From assembly GCA_964448445.1 (NCBI GenBank), contig CAYVAU010000009.1, positions 1-36,575 on the forward strand: a stretch of 36,575 bases of DNA, read 5' to 3'. Below the pieces are notes generated by a model, which was not told where the DNA came from, made no database searches, and worked only from the letters and a program-made list of their open reading frames with translations. The stretch comes from B73-G16 sp964448445. Its GTDB lineage: Bacteria > Desulfobacterota > B13-G15. The position numbers and the translations under genes are program-made. Of the stretch, positions 1 through 7,267 are shown piece after piece. Each line of letters starts with the position of its first letter. The stretch's first letter is position 1.

Positions 1-235
1 GGGGGAGCTGCTCTGGGGGAAGGATCTCGAAAAGATAAGAGATCTCCAGACACCTGCGCATTATCCGCTCGGTCTCTTCGGACAGGGCTCGATTTTGCGA
101 GAAACACAAAAAGGCCAGGCGATAAAGCCTCAGGTTCGGCGAGTCTATCTCTATATAGACTATGGCCTCGGACCTCCCCACCAAGAAGAGGCCCAGAAGG
201 AGGACCATACAAATGAACTTACGGCCGAAACACAA
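1..235 (-). CDS. tolB: TolB N-terminus (partial, runs off the window)
   Basis: The minus strand below the TonB-like gene encodes a signal peptide and then the first part of the TolB amino-terminal domain. After the hydrophobic stretch the protein reads IVYIEIDSPNLRLYRLAF, matching the family's opening 'I.IDSP......A.P' strand, and continues with an S..ALSEETERIM helix and a YLFEILPPEQ segment. TolB is a periplasmic beta-propeller protein of the Tol-Pal envelope system. I place the start at a TTG (233-235), inside the upstream gene's end, because a GGAGG precedes it by about 7 bases and it adds a basic n-region (GRK) to the signal peptide. An ATG at 206-208 is the alternative, but it leaves a signal peptide with no positive charge. 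The propeller lies outside the window. Identity is fairly sure; the start is inferred. Confidence 0.72.
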   Translation of the reverse strand, partial: MCFGRKFICMVLLLGLFLVGRSEAIVYIEIDSPNLRLYRLAFLCFSQNRALSEETERIMRRCLEISYLFEILPPEQLP

Positions 236-839
236 GGCCCACCTCCATGGCCTTACCCCCAGGGGGTGGGGGGTAGGGTTCGGCTTTGTATACGGCCTGA
301 AGCACCGACCGGTCAAAGATCGGGTTTCCGGAAGCCCTCTCAACCTCGGCCTCAAGCAGCTTCCCTGTGGGATCGATCTTTACCCTGATCACCGCGGATA
401 TATCCCGATCCAGAAAGCCCTGGGGTACAACCCAGAAGGCCTTAATCCTCCTTTCCAGCTGGGCCAGATATAGGTTAAATACCCCTCCCTTTGGGGGTTC
501 GGCCACATCCTTCTTTTCCTTGATCTTCTTTTCTATCTCTCTTAAGGCCTCCTTATAGCGCCGTTCGAGTCTTTCCTCGGGGGTCAGGGCCTTGGTCGCC
601 TTCCTCCTGGAAGGGGCCTTCTTTTTCACCTGTGCCTTCTTTACCCTGCGGGTGGCTTTGTGGCGGGAGGTCGAGGTCTTCACGGGAGCCCTCAACTCGA
701 TCAGGCTCACCCTGAGGATCCTGTCCCGGGGGATACTCGGCTTGAAGGGCTTAAGGGAAAAGACGAGGACCAGGTGCAGGGCCACCGACATAACCATGGC
801 CCTGGCGAGGGGACTCCTTGTCAAACCCCTTGGGTCCAT
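219..839 (-). CDS. TolA/TonB-like energy-transducing protein
   Basis: A 206-residue protein with the TonB/TolA plan. It has a short basic amino end, one membrane anchor (about residues 14-32), a long Lys/Arg/Glu-rich middle (about 50-118) likely to span the periplasm as a helix, and a carboxy-terminal TonB_C-type domain (about 120-206). That domain has the usual features: an ERRIKAFWVVPQ helix, a VRVKIDPTGKL strand, an SGNPIFDRSVLQAV helix and a closing YPPPP...EVGLVFRP. Such proteins couple inner-membrane proton force to outer-membrane processes. Position directly before tolB favours a TolA role over siderophore uptake. No tolQ or tolR is in view; a LysR gene sits where they would usually be. 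The start ATG overlaps the lysR stop by 19 bases and the end overlaps the proposed tolB start, so the three are probably translationally coupled. Confidence 0.85.
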   Translation of the reverse strand: MDPRGLTRSPLARAMVMSVALHLVLVFSLKPFKPSIPRDRILRVSLIELRAPVKTSTSRHKATRRVKKAQVKKKAPSRRKATKALTPEERLERRYKEALREIEKKIKEKKDVAEPPKGGVFNLYLAQLERRIKAFWVVPQGFLDRDISAVIRVKIDPTGKLLEAEVERASGNPIFDRSVLQAVYKAEPYPPPPGGKAMEVGLVFRP

Positions 840-1720
840 TGGCCTTTAGATACAAGCTCGACGAACCTTTGGGCAAGGGGAGTAAGGGTCCTGCCCCTGC
901 GGGTCACAAGGTAAAAGGTCCTTTGGACCTCCCCGAGACCCCGGAGCCTGACCTCCAGTACGGTCCTTCCCAGCTCATCCCCTAAGGCCACATCCGATAT
1001 CATCCCTATGCCGAGACCCGCCCTTATTGCCTCCTTGACCGCTGTGGTGGAGCCGAGCTCCACAGTCCTTCTCAAATCCGCGGGGTTGAAGCCCTTCTGC
1101 CTCAACGCCCTCTCGAAGACCCGACGCGTCCCCGAACCGGCCTCGCGGGTCAGAATGCCCTCCTGGCACAGTTCCTTCCATTCCACCTGCTGGCCAGCGA
1201 AGGGGTGGGATCTGGGGGCTGCAAGGATTATCCTGTCCTTGAAAAGGGGCCTGAACTGGAGCTTGTCCCCTTCCTTCTTCATCCCTACTATTCCCACTTC
1301 CGCCTCATTCTGCTCCACGGTCCTTATTGCCTCCAGCGAATCGGATACCTTAAGTGAGATCTTTGAAGAAGGAGCTTCCCTCAGCAGGAAAGGAAGGATC
1401 CGGGGAAGGAGGTACTCGCCCGGGAGGGTGCTTGCCGCAAGGTGTAAATCGCCCTTGAGGCCGTCAAGCCTCCTGAGGCTTTCCTTGGCCTGTTCCCTTA
1501 GAGCCAGCATCTTGCGCGCATACTGATAAAGGACTTCCCCCGCCGGGGTCAGCACGACCCTGCGCCCCAGGCGATCGAAGAGCCTGGTTCCCAAGGCCTT
1601 CTCCAGGGCCTGGATATGGGCCGTTACCGTTGGCTGGCTCAAAAAGAGGGCCTCTGCGGCGAGGGTAAAGCTGCCCAGTTCCGCCACCTTACAGAGGCTC
1701 TCCAGTTGCTTGAAATCCAT
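821..1720 (-). CDS. LysR-family transcriptional regulator
   Basis: A 299-residue LysR-type regulator. Residues 1-60 form the winged helix-turn-helix (LGSFTLAAEALFLSQPTVTAHIQALEKALG), followed by the linker helix (about 58-85) and a CysB-type effector-binding domain (about 90-290). I start at the ATG at 1720, giving MDFKQLESL, the standard opening of the family. A GTG six codons upstream (1738) is possible but has no ribosome-binding site. The protein resembles the LysR branch often labelled selenium-metabolism-associated, but no selenium gene is visible, so this is only a resemblance. It diverges from tRNA-fMet across a short intergenic region carrying a perfect palindrome, a likely autoregulatory site. 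The downstream overlap with the TolA/TonB-like gene suggests that the regulator is cotranscribed with envelope genes. Confidence 0.9.
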   Translation of the reverse strand: MDFKQLESLCKVAELGSFTLAAEALFLSQPTVTAHIQALEKALGTRLFDRLGRRVVLTPAGEVLYQYARKMLALREQAKESLRRLDGLKGDLHLAASTLPGEYLLPRILPFLLREAPSSKISLKVSDSLEAIRTVEQNEAEVGIVGMKKEGDKLQFRPLFKDRIILAAPRSHPFAGQQVEWKELCQEGILTREAGSGTRRVFERALRQKGFNPADLRRTVELGSTTAVKEAIRAGLGIGMISDVALGDELGRTVLEVRLRGLGEVQRTFYLVTRRGRTLTPLAQRFVELVSKGQWTQGV

Positions 1721-1757
1721 CCTGTGGGAAGTTACCACAGGGATGAAAGACGGCGCA

Positions 1758-1773
1758 AGTCAAGGTCTTGACT
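1758..1773. promoter_or_regulatory. Palindromic operator candidate between lysR and tRNA-fMet
   Basis: AGTCAAG-GT-CTTGACT is a perfect inverted repeat of 7-base arms around 2 bases. Its right arm is the -35 box of the tRNA promoter, and its left arm reads TTGACT on the minus strand towards lysR. LysR proteins usually bind such dyads in their own divergent promoter region, so autoregulation is plausible. The spacing does not exactly fit the classical T-N11-A box. Confidence 0.45.
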
Positions 1774-1796
1774 GTTTGTAAGGGGGGGAGTATCCT
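1768..1796 (+). promoter_or_regulatory. Promoter of tRNA-fMet
   Basis: TTGACT (1768-1773), a 17-base spacer and TATCCT (1791-1796) form a good sigma-70-type promoter. The expected transcription start, near 1803, is only a few bases before the mature tRNA 5' end at 1807, so the precursor would have a very short leader. The spacer contains a run of seven G. Confidence 0.7.
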
Positions 1797-1800
1797 TTTA

Positions 1801-1883
<83 letters not shown>

Positions 1884-1888
1884 AGGCT

Positions 1889-3922
1889 TTATAATTCAAA
1901 TCCCTTCTCCTTCAGGAATTCAAGAAAGACTTCTACTATTTTGGGATCGAACTGAGTTCCCGAACCCCTTTTGATCTCTTCGAGGGCCCTTTCCCGGGAT
2001 AAGGCGGGGCGATAGGGGCGATCGTGGGTCATGGCGTCCCAGGCATCCACAACCGCAAAGATCCGGGCTGCCAGGGGGATTTCTTCTCCCTTCAATCCCC
2101 GCGGATACCCCTTTCCATCCCACCTCTCGTGGTGGCAGTAGGGGATGTCCAGGGCAGGTCTCAGGTAGGAGATGGGGTAAAGCATCTGGTAGGCATATTC
2201 GGGGTGTTTCTTCATGATCTCCCATTCCTGAGGGGTGAGCTTTGCAGGTTTCAGGAGGATGCTGTCGGGAATGGCCATCTTTCCCACATCGTGCAGCAGG
2301 GCACCGCGCCTCACGTGTATGATCTCCTCTTCTCCTATTCCCAACCTCCTGGCCAGTTCCACCGTGAGGTCTGTGACCCTCTGGGAATGCCCCTTCGTTT
2401 CCAGGTCCCTCAACTCCAAGGCCCTGGCCCATCCCTCGATGGTGGCATCGTAAGCGATCCGAAGCTCGGTATTGGCCCTTTCCAGGTTGGAAAACAGCCT
2501 GGCGTTGTCCACGGCGATGGAGGCCAGCATCGCGAGGGATTCCAGAAAATTCACCCATTCCTTGTCAAAGTCCAGGGGCGAGCGATGAAAGATCCCGAGG
2601 ACCCCCAAGAGCCCTCCCTTCGCCACCATGGGCAGGGCCCCATAGCTTATGAAGTTCTCCTCCTCGAGGAGGGCCCTTTCGTCCTCGGTCAGATCCTTAC
2701 AGCTTCTTGTGTCACGTACCATCACCGGATGGCGTCCGAGGGCTGCCTCTCCAACCACCCCTTCACCTGGTTTGAACCGGAGCACTTCAATTCTGTTGCC
2801 CCTGAATCCCCTTCCGAGCGAATATGTCAAGGTTGTGGATCCCTGATCGTAGGAAAAGACACAGGTTGCATCCACTTCAAGCTGCACGCTTACCTCATTA
2901 AGCAGCACCTTCAGGGTCACCCTCGGATCGAGGTTCGAGGTTATGGCGAGGTCGATGTCGTGGAGGGCCTGGAGCCTCTTTAAGCGCTTATTGGCCTCCG
3001 AAAGCAGAAAGGCATTTTCGAGGGCCGCTGAGGCCTGGTTGGAGAGGGCCGAGAAGGTCCGCAACCATTCGGACCCGAAGAAGCCCGGGGATTCGCTGTA
3101 AAGATTCAGCGCTCCATAGGGGCGTCCCTGCACTATTACGGGGAAGGCCGCGCTTGAACGAAAGCCGAAGGCCTCCGCAGTAGAACGCCAGGGGACAAAG
3201 ACCGGATCGGACAGGATATCGTCAATAATTACCGGTGCCCCTCCCCTTATGGCCCGACCTGTGGGACCCTGCCCCTCAGGGGTCTCATCCCACCTGACCC
3301 TTATCCGCCGCGGATAGGGGTGGTCGGGAGGGTACTGGGCGAGGACCTCCACCTGGCCATCGGGCTCCGCCTTTCCAAACCAGGCGAGGCTGACCCCCAG
3401 GTACTCGACGCACATCTGCACGAAATGGTTCGCTACGGTTTCCTCATCGAGCCTCTCCATCAGCTTCCTGGAACCTTCGTAAAGGGCCATGAGCATGTTG
3501 AGCTGGCGCTGTATTCGCTCCTCGGCCTCCTTCTTTTGGGCTTCAGCCCGCAGGGCAAAGAGCCTGTTGGCCAGAATCCTCGAGAAATAGTTCAATATCT
3601 GCCTTTCCCGCTCGCCGATGGGCACCCCCCTCTCCATGAGGATCAGCACGAAATTGCCCTCCCTCTCCAGCGAGAAGGAAAAACCATTGGGGCCGGCAAG
3701 CCGGAGTCGAGCCTCCTTCAAGTCCTTTACGCCCCAGAGTTTAAGGGGGGAGGGTCTCTCGCGGGGTCCCATGGCTACGGCAAAACAGCGGATCCCGAAG
3801 AGCCTGACGGCCTTCTCCAGGGCCTCATTTAGGAGCTTTTCCTCCGATTCGCAGAAGCCAAGCCAGGCTATCTCGTAAAGGACCGAGATTTCCGACAGAA
3901 GGAGGTCTTCCTTTGTGCTCAT
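1889..3922 (-). CDS. GAF-GAF-HD-GYP protein, putative c-di-GMP phosphodiesterase
   Basis: A 677-residue soluble signalling protein. The ATG at 3922 overlaps the FIST gene's stop (ATGA), so I reject a longer reading with a low-quality N-terminus. Residues about 5-125 look like a divergent GAF or other sensor module, a helical linker follows (125-160), GAF domains lie at about 160-305 and 325-478, and an HD-GYP domain at about 490-670. In the last, the HD dyad is H544-D545 (LLHDVGK), preceded by a GHS motif at 511-513, with HHERWDGKGYP at 597-607 and DRPYR at 634-638, so the metal-binding and GYP signatures appear intact. HD-GYP domains hydrolyse c-di-GMP to pGpG or GMP. No transmembrane segment is visible, so the inputs are probably cytoplasmic ligands bound by the GAF domains. 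Cotranscription with the FIST gene suggests one sensory unit. Confidence 0.9.
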   Translation of the reverse strand: MSTKEDLLLSEISVLYEIAWLGFCESEEKLLNEALEKAVRLFGIRCFAVAMGPRERPSPLKLWGVKDLKEARLRLAGPNGFSFSLEREGNFVLILMERGVPIGERERQILNYFSRILANRLFALRAEAQKKEAEERIQRQLNMLMALYEGSRKLMERLDEETVANHFVQMCVEYLGVSLAWFGKAEPDGQVEVLAQYPPDHPYPRRIRVRWDETPEGQGPTGRAIRGGAPVIIDDILSDPVFVPWRSTAEAFGFRSSAAFPVIVQGRPYGALNLYSESPGFFGSEWLRTFSALSNQASAALENAFLLSEANKRLKRLQALHDIDLAITSNLDPRVTLKVLLNEVSVQLEVDATCVFSYDQGSTTLTYSLGRGFRGNRIEVLRFKPGEGVVGEAALGRHPVMVRDTRSCKDLTEDERALLEEENFISYGALPMVAKGGLLGVLGIFHRSPLDFDKEWVNFLESLAMLASIAVDNARLFSNLERANTELRIAYDATIEGWARALELRDLETKGHSQRVTDLTVELARRLGIGEEEIIHVRRGALLHDVGKMAIPDSILLKPAKLTPQEWEIMKKHPEYAYQMLYPISYLRPALDIPYCHHERWDGKGYPRGLKGEEIPLAARIFAVVDAWDAMTHDRPYRPALSRERALEEIKRGSGTQFDPKIVEVFLEFLKEKGFEL

Positions 3923-5079
3923 CCCACTGGGGTTTCCTCGTGTCCTTTTCCCGCTACAGCGACAAGGACCGTCTTGTTGTGAAAAAGCGGGACGTCGAAG
4001 AAGCTCCCCACCTCCCCGAAGGTCAAGATCCCCATCATCGGAAGACCCGCACCGAGGACCTGCCCGATGGCCCCAAGCTCTTGCTGGAAGGCTTCTCCCA
4101 TCAGGAGGTATCTGGAAATGCAATCAAAGACCATCACAAACAGGGGGCCCCTAACCTGCCCCAGGGCCCTCTCGGCCACCACCTTGGCCGTTTGGATGAG
4201 GTCCTGGGGTTCGCAGCTCATGATGTAACCAACGGCCCTCTCGGGGACTTCGGACACAAACTCGATGCTCCCATCGGGATGGGCGAGTAGGGGATCCCTG
4301 ATGAGGAAATTGCCCGAAAGATCGGGAAAGCCCAGGGGGTGGCGCATGGCGAACTGGGCGAAGTTCTCCATGGAGATGCCCCCGAGGTGTCTGGAATAAG
4401 CCGTGAAGGCATTCTCCCCATTTATCTCGAAGACCCTCTTGCCCTGAGCACGGGTTATGACCAGGATGTCTCCTATGGGCTTCCACCCGTGTCCGATGGC
4501 CAGCCCTATAGGGAGCCCATCCAGAAGGGCTGCCGCCATGGCATCGCTCAAAACCCCCTTTTCGGTGAACTGATAGGTCCTGAAGAACTTCAGGTTATCT
4601 CCGGCCCCACCTCCTGCAAAGCGAAATCGCGGCCCCATCACCTCGTAGAGGCCCCTTATGGCTTCAGCCACATTTGTGCTGAATCCATCGGGGAAGACAA
4701 AGACCGTGCCCTTATCGATCCCACTTTCGAGCAATTCCTCCCCCACAAGCTGACCGGTCCGCCTCGGATCCCTGCTCAGCTCCCCCTTAAGGGAGGTGGC
4801 CACCCTCAGGCCTTCCCCCGAAAGGGTGAGCACTGCCACCGCCTGGGTGAGTACCTTCCTTCCCACGATGAGTCCTCCGCAACAGAATCCCGCAATCCTG
4901 GAACCCTTGACCCCCGTCCGGACCCCCCTGAGGACTTCCTCGTGGTCATAGGAATCGCTGGTGAAGAGGAAGGTCAGAACCGGTTCCCCCGACACCTCCA
5001 GGGCCTGAGCCAGGGCCTCCTCAACCGCCCTCTGCCCCTCCTTCTGGGTGCTGTAGCCGATACCGACTTTGAAGGACAT
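3919..5079 (-). CDS. FIST domain sensory protein
   Basis: A 386-residue protein matching the FIST architecture: FIST_N (about residues 25-215, including the glycine-rich IAGFCCGGLIVG and FRFAGGGAGDNL motifs) and FIST_C (about 220-370, with NGENAFTAYSRHLG and the late VFDCISRYLLMG and GILTFGEVG motifs). FIST proteins are predicted small-ligand sensors in bacterial signal transduction; the ligand is unknown here. There is no signal peptide or membrane segment. The start ATG lies about 24 bases after the predicted transcription start, with a weak GAAGGG ribosome site. The gene overlaps the HD-GYP gene by 4 bases. FIST proteins often sit beside, or are fused to, kinases, GGDEF or HD-GYP effectors, so a partnership with the next gene is a natural inference. 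Confidence 0.88.
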   Translation of the reverse strand: MSFKVGIGYSTQKEGQRAVEEALAQALEVSGEPVLTFLFTSDSYDHEEVLRGVRTGVKGSRIAGFCCGGLIVGRKVLTQAVAVLTLSGEGLRVATSLKGELSRDPRRTGQLVGEELLESGIDKGTVFVFPDGFSTNVAEAIRGLYEVMGPRFRFAGGGAGDNLKFFRTYQFTEKGVLSDAMAAALLDGLPIGLAIGHGWKPIGDILVITRAQGKRVFEINGENAFTAYSRHLGGISMENFAQFAMRHPLGFPDLSGNFLIRDPLLAHPDGSIEFVSEVPERAVGYIMSCEPQDLIQTAKVVAERALGQVRGPLFVMVFDCISRYLLMGEAFQQELGAIGQVLGAGLPMMGILTFGEVGSFFDVPLFHNKTVLVAVAGKGHEETPVG

Positions 5080-5109
5080 CGTTTTCCCTTCTTTTGGTTT
5101 GTGGGTAAA

Positions 5110-5138
5110 TTTATAACAATTTTTGAGATACCTGACAA
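5110..5138 (-). promoter_or_regulatory. Promoter of the FIST/HD-GYP operon
   Basis: On the minus strand TTGTCA (5138-5133), a 17-base spacer and TATAAA (5115-5110) make a strong sigma-70-type promoter. The -35 box is one base away from the -35 box of the divergent hemX-like promoter. Confidence 0.7.
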
Positions 5139-5139
5139 G

Positions 5140-5168
5140 TTGACGCCCGATGGACCCTGTGATGAAAT
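5140..5168 (+). promoter_or_regulatory. Promoter of the hemX-hemA operon
   Basis: TTGACG (5140-5145), a 17-base spacer and TGAAAT (5163-5168). The expected start point falls on or next to the GTG start codon at 5175, which would make a leaderless mRNA. The -10 box is only a moderate match. Confidence 0.5.
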
Positions 5169-5174
5169 TCCACT

Positions 5175-5996
5175 GTGAGTGGGGTGTTTCTCCTTCTGGC
5201 CCTTGTCTTTTACTGCCTCTCCAGCGGCCTTTACCTGCTGAACCTGCTTGGGCGCAGGAGGGTGAAGGCGGAATGGCCCCTCATGTTCGGTTTTCTCTTT
5301 CACCTTGCCAGCCTCCTTTCTTCTTCCCTTGAGCGCCAGCGGTTTCCGCTTCTTGAGCTCAAGGAGACCCTCTCGGTGCTCGGGTGCATGCTGGTGGGGC
5401 TCCACCTTTTTTTCAGCAGGCGCATAAGGCTTGAGGGTTTCGGCTGTTCCATATCCCTTTTGGCCCTGGCGTTTACGGCAGCCGCCTATTTTGTTCCCAT
5501 TAAGCTCAGCGGGGTCCCGGAGATCCTGGAGACCTTCTGGTTCCCCTTGCATACGATCACGTGTTTTTTGGGCATGGGGGCCTTCGCCCTGGCCTTCTGC
5601 GCAGGGGTCCTCTATCTACTGCAGGAGAGGATGATAAAGTCCAAAAAGTTTGGAAATACCTCGAGGTTTCTGCCGTCCCTCGATTCCCTGGATCGGGTTA
5701 ATCACTGTGCCATGGTCGTCGGTTTTCCCCTTCTGAGCGTCGGGCTTTTAAGCGGTGCCCTTTGGGCCAACTACAGCCTTGGGGGGCTCCCCTTTGGGGA
5801 TCCGAAGGTGATCCTTTCCGCCCTGACCTGGATGACCTATGCGATCCTCGTGCATCAGAGGTTTCTGGTGGGCTGGAGGGGCAGAAAGGCTGCCGTTTTG
5901 GCGATACTGGGCTTTTTTGCCGTCATGTTCACCTTCATAGGGGTCAACCTGTTCATGGGTGGACATCACTCGGCCATTTCGGGGCTTCGGGGATGA
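5175..5996 (+). CDS. HemX/CcsA-like cytochrome c assembly family membrane protein
   Basis: A 273-residue polytopic protein with about eight hydrophobic helices, of the CcsA/CcmC/HemX family (cytochrome c assembly protein). The late ALWANYSLGG...FGDPK segment aligns with the place where haem-handling members carry the tryptophan-rich WWD motif, but here the tryptophans are missing and only the GDPK remains. The terminal GVNLFMGGHHS keeps the family's histidine. Direct placement before hemA, with a TGATG overlap, is the usual HemX context; in Bacillus, HemX affects the level of glutamyl-tRNA reductase. I therefore favour HemX over a cytochrome c synthase. The GTG start at 5175 has no clear ribosome-binding site, in line with the predicted leaderless start. 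Confidence 0.8.
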   Translation: MSGVFLLLALVFYCLSSGLYLLNLLGRRRVKAEWPLMFGFLFHLASLLSSSLERQRFPLLELKETLSVLGCMLVGLHLFFSRRIRLEGFGCSISLLALAFTAAAYFVPIKLSGVPEILETFWFPLHTITCFLGMGAFALAFCAGVLYLLQERMIKSKKFGNTSRFLPSLDSLDRVNHCAMVVGFPLLSVGLLSGALWANYSLGGLPFGDPKVILSALTWMTYAILVHQRFLVGWRGRKAAVLAILGFFAVMFTFIGVNLFMGGHHSAISGLRG

Positions 5997-7267
5997 TGGA
6001 GGAGTTAACCCTTTTGGGGCTGAGCCATAAGACCGCCCCCCTGGAGGTGAGGGAAAAGCTCGCCTTCTGGGGGACGGATGATCTAAGCGATGCCCTGGAC
6101 TCCGTTTCCTTTATCCCGCAGATCAGAGAGCTGGTGATCCTTTCCACCTGCAACAGGGTGGAGGTCTATGCCGTCTTGGATCGGCCTGAGGAGGGGGAGG
6201 GGGTGCTCCTGGAATTCCTCTCTCAATGCCGGGGGGTTCCCGAGGAGGATTTCAGGGGGTTTTCCTACTTTAAGAGGGCGGAGGAAGTGGCCAGGCACCT
6301 CTTTTCGGTGGCCTCAAGCCTCGATTCCATGGTTGTGGGCGAACCCCAGATCCTGGGGCAGTTGAAGGAGGCCTACACCCTGGCGGTGGAGCGGGGCACG
6401 GTTGGGTTCCTACTGCACAGGCTCTTTCAAAGGGCCTTTTTCGTCGGAAAGAGGGTCAGGAGGGAGACGGCCATAGGCGATGGGGCGATTTCGGTCAGTT
6501 ATGTGGCCGTGGAACTGGCCAAGAAGATCTTCGGAGACCTGCAGGACAAGAGTGTGCTCATCGTTGGGGCGGGGGAGATGTGTGAGCTTGCGGCAAAACA
6601 CCTCAGGGCAGCAGGGGTTAGGACCCTGCGGGTTGCCAACAGGACGTGGCAAAGGGCCCTTGACCTTGCCCAAAGGATGGGAGGAGAGGCCGTTCCCTTT
6701 GAGGGGCTGAGGAATTTCCTCGGGGATTCGGACATCGTGCTGAGTTCCACGGGGGCTTCAAGGCCGATAATACTTAAGGACGACGTATCCATGGCCTTGA
6801 GGAGGCGCAAGGGAAGGCCGATCTTCTTCATAGACCTGGCCGTTCCCCGGGATATCGACCCCGGTGTCAATGAACTGTCCGATGCCTATCTTTACGACAT
6901 AGACGACCTGAAAGCGGTCGCCCAGGAAAATGCCAGGGATCGTCTCAAGGAGGCGGAAAGGGCCCGGGAGCTGGTCGAGGAGGAGGTGGAGAAGTTCACG
7001 AGGTGGTATAGGTCCCTGGAGGCAGCTCCCACTATAAGGGAACTCAGGGAGTGGGCCGAAAGGGTAAGGGAAAGGGAGCTCCAGGACGCCTTAAAGGGCC
7101 TGGACCTTGATGAGAGGGACAGGGAGCGAATAGAGAGGATGAGCCACAGGATTTTGAACAAACTGCTTCATCCTGCGATCGACTTCCTCAAGCATACGGC
7201 CGCCAATGGTCGTGGGAAAGAGTACGTGGAGATGGTGAGGTGCCTTTTCGGTCTGAGAGAACCCTGA
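5993..7267 (+). CDS. hemA: Glutamyl-tRNA reductase
   Basis: A 424-residue enzyme that reduces glutamyl-tRNA(Glu) to glutamate-1-semialdehyde with NADPH, the first step of C5-pathway tetrapyrrole synthesis. Visible marks are GLSHKTAPLEVREKL at the start, the nucleophilic cysteine in LSTCNRVEVYA (about C53), the GEPQILGQLKEA signature (about 117-128), and a nucleotide-binding VGAGEM (about 191-196). IDLAVPRDIDP follows and the carboxy end is the helical dimerisation domain. Two adjacent ATG codons (5993 and 5996) overlap the HemX-like stop; either could be used. The product would feed haem, sirohaem and corrinoid synthesis, relevant because the nearby ribonucleotide reductase uses B12. The last 28 bases overlap the protease gene that follows. 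Confidence 0.97.
   Translation: MMEELTLLGLSHKTAPLEVREKLAFWGTDDLSDALDSVSFIPQIRELVILSTCNRVEVYAVLDRPEEGEGVLLEFLSQCRGVPEEDFRGFSYFKRAEEVARHLFSVASSLDSMVVGEPQILGQLKEAYTLAVERGTVGFLLHRLFQRAFFVGKRVRRETAIGDGAISVSYVAVELAKKIFGDLQDKSVLIVGAGEMCELAAKHLRAAGVRTLRVANRTWQRALDLAQRMGGEAVPFEGLRNFLGDSDIVLSSTGASRPIILKDDVSMALRRRKGRPIFFIDLAVPRDIDPGVNELSDAYLYDIDDLKAVAQENARDRLKEAERARELVEEEVEKFTRWYRSLEAAPTIRELREWAERVRERELQDALKGLDLDERDRERIERMSHRILNKLLHPAIDFLKHTAANGRGKEYVEMVRCLFGLREP

Noticed and set aside
2024..2983. 319-codon plus-strand open frame opposite the HD-GYP gene
   Set aside because: It is antisense to well-supported GAF and HD-GYP coding sequence, shows no recognisable domain and has no promoter or ribosome site. 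Long antisense frames are common here because coding strands rarely use TTA, CTA or TCA.
3923..4123. 67-residue longer start of the HD-GYP protein
   Set aside because: It would overlap the FIST gene by about 200 bases and has a Gly/Arg-rich, shadow-like composition, while the ATG at 3922 gives a clean ATGA junction.
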